This document shows positions 35,401 through 41,393 of a stretch of 44,746 nucleotides of DNA, in pieces; position 1 is the first letter of the stretch; every line of letters begins with the position of its first letter. The stretch is taken from NCBI RefSeq assembly GCF_001305855.1, contig NZ_LIXZ01000011.1, forward strand, positions 18,873 to 63,618, read 5' to 3'. The DNA is from Rossellomorea vietnamensis. GTDB taxonomy: Bacteria > Bacillota > Bacilli > Bacillales > Bacillaceae_B. The position numbers and the translations under genes are program-made. The notes below the pieces were generated by a model. It did not search any database. It was not told the DNA's origin and saw only the letters and a program-made list of their open reading frames with translations.

Positions 35401-35627
35401 TTTGGGCAGCTGCAAGAGGCTTCGATTTCACCTTTTGCATCCTCTTGAATGGTAATGTGGAATTCTTCTTCCCCCATTACAGTTCCTCGACAAAAATGTC
35501 TCGTATATTTCTCTAATCTTACTTTATTGGATCGGTAATATGCCTCTCCCCGTTTGAAAGAAACGGTACCGCAGCGTTCTTTTATGAGTTTTTGATTTAT
35601 AGCCTTCAAAGTTCTGATTCCTTCCAT
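32442..35627 (-). CDS. SWIM zinc-finger SNF2-family helicase (YwqA-like)
   Basis: About 1061 residues. The N-terminal SWIM zinc finger is [16 protein letters not shown] (about 72-90), followed by a long SNF2-helicase-associated region and then a Swi2/Snf2 ATPase. Walker A is [12 protein letters not shown] (about 625-636), the Walker B-like box is VFFDEAQAF, motif III is [15 protein letters not shown], and the second RecA lobe carries [41 protein letters not shown]. Such proteins translocate on DNA; a repair or chromosome-remodelling role is inferred. ATG 35627 has no SD, whereas TTG 35609 (residue 7) has GGAAGGA 9 bases upstream and may be the real start. Confidence 0.9.
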   Translation of the reverse strand: [1061 protein letters not shown]

Positions 35628-35786
35628 GAATATGTATAGTCATGAGCGATCAATTTTTTTAACGTTTAACATTCTAATGATAACAACAATTTGGGGATTT
35701 AGAAACATCCTGAGAGGATTAGTATTTTCATAGAAACGTATAATAAAGAATAAAGCGACATAGACTATAAGGGAAACAGAAAAAAA

Positions 35787-35816
35787 TCCGCACTATGGGG
35801 CCAGTCATAGTCCGGA
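35787..35816 (-). terminator. Terminator of the small peptide gene
   Basis: Minus strand: TCCGGACTATG pairs with CATAGTGCGGA (one mismatch) around an 8-base loop, followed by TTTTTTTCTG. It starts 19 bases after the peptide stop codon. Confidence 0.8.
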
Positions 35817-35834
35817 AAACGTTCATGTCTTTTT

Positions 35835-35915
35835 CTACTTATCGATGTGGTTCAATAAAGAGATGAAGAAACTGCCGGCTTGAAAAATGAGCATAAAAAT
35901 GAAATATTGTTCCAT
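35835..35915 (-). CDS. 26-residue membrane peptide, Hol-Tox/BsrE-like type I toxin candidate
   Basis: ATG 35915 is preceded by GGAGGTG with 8 bases between GGAGG and the start, and the frame ends at TAG 35835. The peptide begins MEQYFIFML, continues IFQAGSFFISLLN and ends HIDK: one hydrophobic helix with a charged tail. The pattern (short polar start, xLMxML-like helix, GSFFISLL, then I-D-K) resembles the putative holin-like toxins of Bacillus type I toxin-antitoxin loci such as BsrE. Toxin status is inference; the ideal SD, helix pattern and terminator directly behind it make a real gene likely. It is too short for default gene callers. Confidence 0.65.
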   Translation of the reverse strand: MEQYFIFMLIFQAGSFFISLLNHIDK

Positions 35916-36028
35916 CAGTGTCACCTCCAGCAACGAGAAGAAATTTGTCCCCACTTGATATCTATGTAAGATTGACTCAGTTCATGCGTTTTTTTGTTGT
36001 GAATTAGATGTCCATATAGGGGAAATCG

Positions 36029-36066
36029 AAATTCGGGATGATCTATAAGAGATTAATCCCGAATTT
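36029..36066 (+). terminator. Plus-strand terminator opposite the small peptide gene
   Basis: AAATTCGGGAT / ATCCCGAATTT, an 11-bp perfect stem with a 16-base loop, followed by TTTGTTTTG. No plus-strand protein gene precedes it, so it implies a non-coding plus-strand transcript, possibly antisense to the peptide gene. Confidence 0.65.
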
Positions 36067-36169
36067 TTTGTTTTGAAGGATCCAATTATAGGTGATATTT
36101 TCGTTTATCAGGGAAATTCCGGATTTATTGACGAATAACTATCCCAGGGGCAGATACCCATGTTTATGA

Positions 36170-36183
36170 AAGTTTCGCTTACA
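36170..36183 (-). promoter_or_regulatory. Candidate CcpA (cre) site
   Basis: Read on the minus strand TGTAAGCGAAACTT, matching the cre consensus TGWAARCGYTWNCW at 12 of 14 positions. It lies 13 bp upstream of a putative -35, a location used for CcpA activation of acetate genes in B. subtilis. Confidence 0.35.
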
Positions 36184-36195
36184 TGATATTTTCTA

Positions 36196-36224
36196 TTGCA
36201 TACCCACACTTTTTTATGTAAATT
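36196..36224 (+). promoter_or_regulatory. Candidate promoter of the acetate transporter gene
   Basis: TTGCAT (36196-36201), a 17-base spacer and TAAATT (36219-36224), about 30 bases before ATG 36255. A modest match to sigma-A. Confidence 0.4.
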
Positions 36225-36254
36225 AGTCAAGTATGTTTAATAGGAGGTATCATC

Positions 36255-36872
36255 ATGAATCACACACAAACCACTCAACGGGTTCAGATCACGACAGCTG
36301 ATCCATCTTCACTTGGACTTTTCGGACTGGCTATGGTCACACTCGTCGCTTCTTCTGCTAAACTTGGCTGGACAGACGGCGTATCGTTCGTCCTGCCTTG
36401 GGCGATTTTCCTTGGAGGCATTGCTCAATTGATGGCGAGCTTTGGAGATGCAAAGCACAATAATACATTTGGTATGACGGCATTCGGTGCGTTCGGATTA
36501 TTCTGGCTGGGGGTTGGGACTTCCTGGTTGATTTCATTCGGGGTATTCGGAGAAGCCGCGGCGGCTGCAATCGATCCAAGTCAGCTCGGCATTGCATATA
36601 TCGGCTATCTGATATTCAGTATCTTCATGACAGTTGGAGCCATGGAGACTCATAAGGTCTTATTCATCATTTTTGTCCTGATCGATTTCTTATTCCTCGG
36701 CCTCTCCCTGTCTACACTGGGAGTTGCTCCAGAAGCCACGCACAAATTAGCAGCGATCGCTGAATTGTTCATTGCCCTTTTCAGCTTTTACGGCTCAGCT
36801 GCAAGCGTACTGAATACACACTTCGGGAAAGAAACGCTTCCTGTTGGAAAGCCATTCGGTATTTTTAAATAA
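36255..36872 (+). CDS. Acetate uptake transporter, GPR1/FUN34/YaaH (SatP) family
   Basis: A 205-residue membrane protein with six TM helices, of the acetate uptake transporter family that takes up acetate and succinate with protons. Family landmarks are DPSSLGLFGLAMVTL at the start of TM1 (the family NPAPLGL-type signature), FLGGIAQLMASFGDAKHNNTFG after TM2, FGAFGLFWLGVG in TM3, and a last helix ending in AASVLNTHFGKETLPVGKP. ATG 36255 has GGAGG upstream. Monocistronic, with a strong terminator and a possible cre site upstream, consistent with carbon-overflow control. Confidence 0.92.
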   Translation: MNHTQTTQRVQITTADPSSLGLFGLAMVTLVASSAKLGWTDGVSFVLPWAIFLGGIAQLMASFGDAKHNNTFGMTAFGAFGLFWLGVGTSWLISFGVFGEAAAAAIDPSQLGIAYIGYLIFSIFMTVGAMETHKVLFIIFVLIDFLFLGLSLSTLGVAPEATHKLAAIAELFIALFSFYGSAASVLNTHFGKETLPVGKPFGIFK

Positions 36873-36878
36873 GCACAA

Positions 36879-36913
36879 AGAAGAGATAGATGAGCAACTC
36901 ATCTATCTCTTCT
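36879..36913. terminator. Bidirectional terminator
   Basis: A perfect 16-bp stem (AGAAGAGATAGATGAG / CTCATCTATCTCTTCT) with a 3-base CAA loop. It serves the convergent acetate transporter and ferritin-like genes. Confidence 0.9.
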
Positions 36914-36954
36914 ATTTCACTATGGGAATCAGAATAACAAGTATAGTGATCTTG

Positions 36955-37869
36955 TTATCTTGCTAATCCTCTCTCAAATGCAGCTAAATGATTCTGTGAA
37001 GCATTTCTCAATTGGGTGAAAACAATCCTGACATCCTGGGGAAGATTAAATGTCAGAAACCGATCATACATAGCGATATTATCAATCTCCCCCTGGACTC
37101 CTGCTGCATAGGCACTTTTTAGTGAATCTGGTGTGGTTGTATATGATTGTGATTGATCATTGGGAAGCGACAATCCGTAACGTTGGAACAAAGTCTGCAA
37201 TGCGTTAATATGACGCAACTCTGCTTCTTTTACCTGTAAAAAAGTGCGGACATTCCCGAAATTCTCTAAGATCCGATTGTATCGTGCCTGGGCAAGGTAT
37301 TCGTCCTGCATGGCATAATTGAGCATCTGGGGAACTGAAAGTGTAGAGGCAGCAAGTGCTCCTTTGGCACCGTAATCCACTTGTCTTGATGCTCGCCTGC
37401 TTCCTTTATTCTGCACTTTATAATATAAAAACCATACGGCGTGATTCTGTTCATCAGCAGCTGCACGACGAAAGGTATCCTTTATAAATGGATCCTGTAC
37501 CCCATCAGAAACGCTATAATAAAAATCCACCGTATCCTGCTCATCCCGAAAGGCAAATTCCAATCCCCTTTTATACGAGTTTGGACAACCTTCCTGCAAT
37601 TGAGGACTGGGCTCCATCCCCGTCAAATTTCGATAGATGTCAGTGAATGACTTCAAATGTCTTTTTTCGTCCCTGCGAATTTCAAAGATTCGTTGCCTTT
37701 CATCCTCTGTAGGAGCCAATTTCGCAAGTTTTTCATAACAAATAATGGCACTATATTCACCATTAATGGCTTTTTGGAGATCTGACTCCAAAGATTTATT
37801 CCCTTGTGCCCGGGAATAGCCATCAAGATAAAAAGGTTTAAATTGACGGTAAAATTGATATGGGTTCAT
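36955..37869 (-). CDS. Protein with two ferritin-like domains
   Basis: A 304-residue protein with two ferritin-like four-helix units. Unit one (about 25-150) has NGEYSAIICYEKLAKLAP, ERQRIFEIRRDEKRHLKSF, FRDEQDTVDFYYSV and RRAAADEQNHAVWFLYY, i.e. repeated E..ExxH metal motifs. Unit two (about 175-304) has MQDEYLAQARYNRILENFG, VKEAELRHINALQTLF, QGEIDNIAMYDRFL and ASQNHLAAFERGL, resembling DUF2202. Iron binding or peroxide handling is inferred. GTG 37881 is possible, but ATG 37869 (MNPYQFYRQF) has AGAGGTG at about 9 bases. It lies just downstream of an 11-bp inverted repeat and is related to the N-terminal half of the 3349-4344 protein. Confidence 0.8.
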   Translation of the reverse strand: MNPYQFYRQFKPFYLDGYSRAQGNKSLESDLQKAINGEYSAIICYEKLAKLAPTEDERQRIFEIRRDEKRHLKSFTDIYRNLTGMEPSPQLQEGCPNSYKRGLEFAFRDEQDTVDFYYSVSDGVQDPFIKDTFRRAAADEQNHAVWFLYYKVQNKGSRRASRQVDYGAKGALAASTLSVPQMLNYAMQDEYLAQARYNRILENFGNVRTFLQVKEAELRHINALQTLFQRYGLSLPNDQSQSYTTTPDSLKSAYAAGVQGEIDNIAMYDRFLTFNLPQDVRIVFTQLRNASQNHLAAFERGLAR

Positions 37870-37886
37870 TCTAAGTAACACCTCTT

Positions 37887-37924
37887 TTATTCAGTCAATA
37901 CATATGATATGTCTGACTGAATAA
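37887..37924 (-). repeat. Inverted repeat directly before the ferritin-like gene
   Basis: TTATTCAGTCA (37887-37897) and TGACTGAATAA (37914-37924) form a perfect 11-bp stem with a 16-base loop that itself contains ACATAT/ATATGT. It ends 3 bases before the ribosome site, so it could be an operator, a translational hairpin or the terminator of the preceding gene. Confidence 0.65.
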
Positions 37925-37940
37925 TGGGTGTCTGTATCGT

Positions 37941-38909
37941 TTATTCTTTCCTTTTATCCTGCACTGAATTGTAAGCTTTTAAAAGATCTTCCACCGATAT
38001 GCCATTGATCTTCATACCTGTTACATCACTGCTTGAAATTTCAGCATGGTTCAACTGGCAGTTTTCAAACTTACTACCGTGAAAGTCGCAGCGTTCAAAC
38101 ATGACCGGCTCATTTTTTTCACCGAGATTTGTGTCATGTACATGTAAGCCACCCAGTGTGAGATGACCCATTTCACTTTGAGACAAATTCAGGTCTGCAA
38201 TCAACGCTTTTTGTAGATTGATATTTTGAAAGCGGGCCTCACTTAGATTGCAATTGTTGAACGAAACGCCACTCAGGTTGCTATTGCTGAAAGTGGAGTT
38301 ACTTCCATTGATTCCATAGAAATCGATGTCTTTCAGGTTGCTGTATTCCACCTGTAGTTCAGAGAGATCCCCGTCGGTTAATGTATCACCATTAATGGTG
38401 ATTCCCCTTGACTCCCCATCAACAATTGTCCCTTTTTTCAATTTTTTCTCATAGCAAAATTCATCGTCCGCTTCGAATATTTTTTTGTAACCCATTTTTT
38501 CATAAAAATAATGATTATTCAGCTGCCGACTTGAGGTCTCAAGCTCCCATGTCATCACTTCGGGATACTCACATTCCATTAATCTCATTACTTTAGAGCC
38601 GATACCTTTCCCTTGATGTAAGGGATCAACGAATATCCGGTCGACTCTGCCGTGGCGTTTGCCTACCACTGTAAGAATCAATCCCCCAATAAGCACTCCT
38701 TCATAGAGGACCTTGAAATAATTCAATTCCCTGATCATGTACTTATTCATTTCGATTGAATCGTAGCCTGGTGGCTGGATATTATAATCCGTGATACCTG
38801 TCTGACCCCTTAGCCATTTCTCTTTTTCCGTGTCGAAGACTTTCTTTTTTAAAGCTGTAAGGGTTAAAGCATCTTTGATATGTGCCTTTTCTATTCTAAC
38901 AGTACCCAT
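37941..38909 (-). CDS. GNAT acetyltransferase fused to pentapeptide repeats
   Basis: A 322-residue fusion. Residues 1-155 form a GCN5-type N-acetyltransferase: VDRIFVDPLHQGKGIGSKVM contains the acetyl-CoA-binding Q-x-x-G-x-G loop (99-104), and NNHYFYEKMGYKK is motif B. Residues about 178-300 form a pentapeptide-repeat right-handed beta-helix, e.g. STFSNSNLSGVSFNNCNLSEARFQ and later CDFHGSKFENCQLNHAEIS. Pentapeptide helices often mimic DNA or scaffold proteins, so the tail may direct the acetyltransferase to a target; this is inference. ATG 38909 has AAGGGGAA upstream. It follows tyrS by 24 bp on the same strand. Confidence 0.85.
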   Translation of the reverse strand: MGTVRIEKAHIKDALTLTALKKKVFDTEKEKWLRGQTGITDYNIQPPGYDSIEMNKYMIRELNYFKVLYEGVLIGGLILTVVGKRHGRVDRIFVDPLHQGKGIGSKVMRLMECEYPEVMTWELETSSRQLNNHYFYEKMGYKKIFEADDEFCYEKKLKKGTIVDGESRGITINGDTLTDGDLSELQVEYSNLKDIDFYGINGSNSTFSNSNLSGVSFNNCNLSEARFQNINLQKALIADLNLSQSEMGHLTLGGLHVHDTNLGEKNEPVMFERCDFHGSKFENCQLNHAEISSSDVTGMKINGISVEDLLKAYNSVQDKRKE

Positions 38910-38933
38910 GTGTTTCCCCTTTTTAGTTATGTC

Positions 38934-40190
38934 TTACATCTCTTTTTGCACTCTTACCCTTATAAACTTCCTCTTTCCTACCTGCAAAACCATCCCATCT
39001 TTAATCTCCACGTTAGTCTGCACATCCAGAACTTTTTCTGAATTGATCCTGATGCCTCCATTTAGGATCATCCGGCGTGCTTCACTCTTAGAGCTTTGCA
39101 TCTTTAAGGTTACAAGGAGATCGACTACCGAAATGTTCTCTTCCCCTGTCCATTCTTCCTCAGGAATATCTTCAGGAAGTGCCCCCTTCTGAAAGACCTC
39201 CTTGAACTGGTTCTCAGCCTGTTCCGCTGCCTCTTTTCCGTGATACATACTGACAATCGTTTTTCCTAAAAGAATTTTGGCATCCTTCGGGTGAAGGGTA
39301 CCCTTTTCTACTTCAAGAGCTAACCTCTCCTTTTCTTCTAGAGATAAATCGGTGATCAAATTGAAGTATTTTGTTATCAACTCATCCGGTATCGACATCG
39401 TCTTCCCAAACATTTGATTGGGTTCTTCATCAATTCCGATGTAATTATGTTTCGATTTTGACATTTTATCGACGCCGTCAAGTCCTTCAAGTAATGGCAG
39501 TAATATGACCACTTGTTTTTCCTGGTTATAATGTTCCTGCAGGTGTCTCCCCATCAGGACATTGAACTGCTGGTCCGTTCCCCCAAGCTCCACATCGCTT
39601 TCAAGAGCGACTGAATCATAACCTTGCATTAAAGGATAGAACAGCTCGTGAAGAGAAATCGGTTTCTTTTCTGATAATCGTTTGGAGAAATCGTTTCGCT
39701 CAATCAACCGCGCGATTGTGATCTTTGAAGATAAGTGCATCACATCTTCAAGATTCAAGGATGATAGCCAGCTTGAATTGTAGTGCAGCTCAACTTTTTC
39801 CTTATCCAGGACCTTTCCGAATTGGTCAAAATATGTCTGGGCATTTCTCTTCACTTCTTCATCTGTCAGTTGTTTCCTTGCAACAGACTTCCCTGTCGGA
39901 TCACCGATTTTACCCGTAAAATCACCGATTATCAGCTGTACGATATGACCGTTTTCCTGAAACTGTCTTAATTTATTCAGTACTACTGTATGTCCGATGT
40001 GAACATCTGGAGCAGTTGGATCCAGCCCCAGCTTGATTTTTAAAGGATGGCCTGTCGATACAGATTTCACCAGTTTGTGTTTCAACTCTGCTTCCGGAAT
40101 GATCTCATGTACTCCATTTTTATATTGTAGAAGCTGCCTTTCGACTTCAAGTTGTTGAACTTTTGAAAGCGATTCCCATTTGTGATCCAT
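38934..40190 (-). CDS. tyrS: Tyrosyl-tRNA synthetase (TyrZ-type)
   Basis: A 418-residue class I aminoacyl-tRNA synthetase charging tRNA-Tyr. The HIGH motif is in [19 protein letters not shown] is in [15 protein letters not shown], and [13 protein letters not shown] is the tyrosine/tRNA-binding strand. A C-terminal S4-like domain (about 350-418) contains [22 protein letters not shown]. It is closer to B. subtilis TyrZ than TyrS, judging by [18 protein letters not shown]. The open frame reaches 40277, but ATG 40190 (MDHKWESL) has AAGGAGGAAAG at ideal spacing. Expression is governed by the T-box leader upstream. Confidence 0.95.
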   Translation of the reverse strand: MDHKWESLSKVQQLEVERQLLQYKNGVHEIIPEAELKHKLVKSVSTGHPLKIKLGLDPTAPDVHIGHTVVLNKLRQFQENGHIVQLIIGDFTGKIGDPTGKSVARKQLTDEEVKRNAQTYFDQFGKVLDKEKVELHYNSSWLSSLNLEDVMHLSSKITIARLIERNDFSKRLSEKKPISLHELFYPLMQGYDSVALESDVELGGTDQQFNVLMGRHLQEHYNQEKQVVILLPLLEGLDGVDKMSKSKHNYIGIDEEPNQMFGKTMSIPDELITKYFNLITDLSLEEKERLALEVEKGTLHPKDAKILLGKTIVSMYHGKEAAEQAENQFKEVFQKGALPEDIPEEEWTGEENISVVDLLVTLKMQSSKSEARRMILNGGIRINSEKVLDVQTNVEIKDGMVLQVGKRKFIRVRVQKEM

Positions 40191-40291
40191 GATCTTTCCT
40201 CCTTGATTGATGGTAGAAACATTCAGATTTTGGGATTTCGCCGCTAAATCAAATGATCTACCCTCTTCCATGTTCAAAATCTTTAATCAAA

Positions 40292-40323
40292 AAACCACGC
40301 CCCAATATAAAGGGACGTGGTTT
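40292..40323 (-). terminator. T-box regulated terminator
   Basis: Minus-strand stem AAACCACGTCCC / GGGGCGTGGTTT (one G-U), followed by TTTTGATT. It directly follows the T-box sequence and is the attenuator. Confidence 0.9.
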
Positions 40324-40535
40324 ACGCGGTACCACCCTCATTGAAGATCTCTCTTCCACTCGATTCGGATAACGGACCGGCCGTTCTCTGCTACTTATGT
40401 GTTCACAAAGAATGTTCAAGGAGGTAATTCGCGCTTATCTGTGTACTGATTTTCACCAAATATCAGTTCTCTAAGACAGGGAGATAAGTCACTACTGAGT
40501 CCTATCATGACATATATGATTTAGAATTTTCATTA
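40292..40535 (-). promoter_or_regulatory. Tyrosine T-box riboswitch
   Basis: The minus-strand leader carries the T-box sequence AGGGTGGTACCGCG (40325-40338), which pairs with the uncharged tRNA acceptor end in antitermination. Stem I includes AGAGAACTGATATTTGGTG and, after AAATCAG, the specifier codon UAC at 40443-40445, decoding tyrosine and matching the downstream gene. The terminator follows at 40292-40323. Confidence 0.95.
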
Positions 40536-40564
40536 ATTTTACAGAAAAAAGGTAATCATTACAA
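40536..40564 (-). promoter_or_regulatory. Promoter of the tyrS T-box transcript
   Basis: Minus strand: TTGTAA (40559-40564), 17-base spacer, TAAAAT (40536-40541). The start site falls just before T-box Stem I. Confidence 0.7.
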
Positions 40565-40576
40565 TAGAAATCTTTA

Positions 40577-41233
40577 TTATTTTTTCACTATTCCGAGTAC
40601 AAACCCATCATACCCCTTTGATCCAACCGTCTGAACCACTGTTGAATCAATTCTGTCCTCTTGAGATAGCATCTCGGCAAATGTTCTAACACCTTGAACG
40701 CTTTCATCTTCACTGTTTTCGTCAATTACCATTCCACCGCGAACAACATTATCCGTAATGATGACCGCACCAGGCTGTGCCAGTTGAAGCGCCCACTTTA
40801 AATAATTGGCATTGTTTTGTTTGTCGGCGTCTATGAATATGAAATCAAATGTACCTTCGAGAGACGGCAGTGTATCAAGAGCAGCACCTACCTTGATTTC
40901 GACCTTTTCATCTACGCCAGCATTGCGAATATTTTGGGCCGCGACCATCGCATGCTTTTCACTGAACTCAAGAGTGACAAGACGTCCATCTTCCGGCAGG
41001 GCCCTGGCAAGCCAAATTGTGCTGTACCCGCCCAGGGTTCCTATTTCTAGAATGTTTTTTGCCCCTTTTAGCTGAGCAAGCAAGGAAAGGAATTTCCCCT
41101 GATTCGGAGAAACATCGATTGCAGGAAGTCCGGCTTCACTATTTTCTCTCAGTACAGCCTCCATAATGGGATCCGGTTTTTGTAGTTTACTAGCATAATA
41201 TTCATCGACTTCTGTCCAAGTATTTGTTGACAC
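40577..41233 (-). CDS. SAM-dependent O-methyltransferase (caffeoyl-CoA/catechol type)
   Basis: A 218-residue class I methyltransferase of the Methyltransf_3 (COMT/MdmC-like) family, acting on catechol-like hydroxyls with a divalent metal. SAM motif I is ILEIGTLGGYSTIWLARAL, the acidic residue is in LVTLEFSEKH, the metal/substrate motif is FIFIDADKQNNANYLKWAL, and the later motif is IITDNVVRGG. The substrate is unknown. GTG at 41245 overlaps the ribosome site; GTG 41233 (VSTNTW) has AAGGAG about 11 bases upstream and is more plausible. Its promoter region is divergent from the RNase J gene. Confidence 0.88.
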   Translation of the reverse strand: MSTNTWTEVDEYYASKLQKPDPIMEAVLRENSEAGLPAIDVSPNQGKFLSLLAQLKGAKNILEIGTLGGYSTIWLARALPEDGRLVTLEFSEKHAMVAAQNIRNAGVDEKVEIKVGAALDTLPSLEGTFDFIFIDADKQNNANYLKWALQLAQPGAVIITDNVVRGGMVIDENSEDESVQGVRTFAEMLSQEDRIDSTVVQTVGSKGYDGFVLGIVKK

Positions 41234-41393
41234 TATTCTATTCACTCCTTATAAATTACCTCTTGTTATAATAGCATAATTTTCCGTATCAGGATATTCA
41301 ATTAGTATAGTCCAAATTAAAAAGCTGAATTTTTATAATTGGAACAATCTCATTCGGGAATAGTAAGAAAAACTTGTTTTGGAGGGTTCTTTC

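Larger units (their letters stand above)
35628..36254. other. 627-bp intergenic region with a hidden small gene and opposing terminators
   Basis: No long open frame on either strand. It contains a TATAAT box on the plus strand at 35739-35744 without a good -35, a minus-strand 26-codon peptide gene (35835-35915) with its own terminator (35787-35816), a plus-strand terminator (36029-36066), and the control region of the acetate transporter (36170-36224). Confidence 0.7.
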
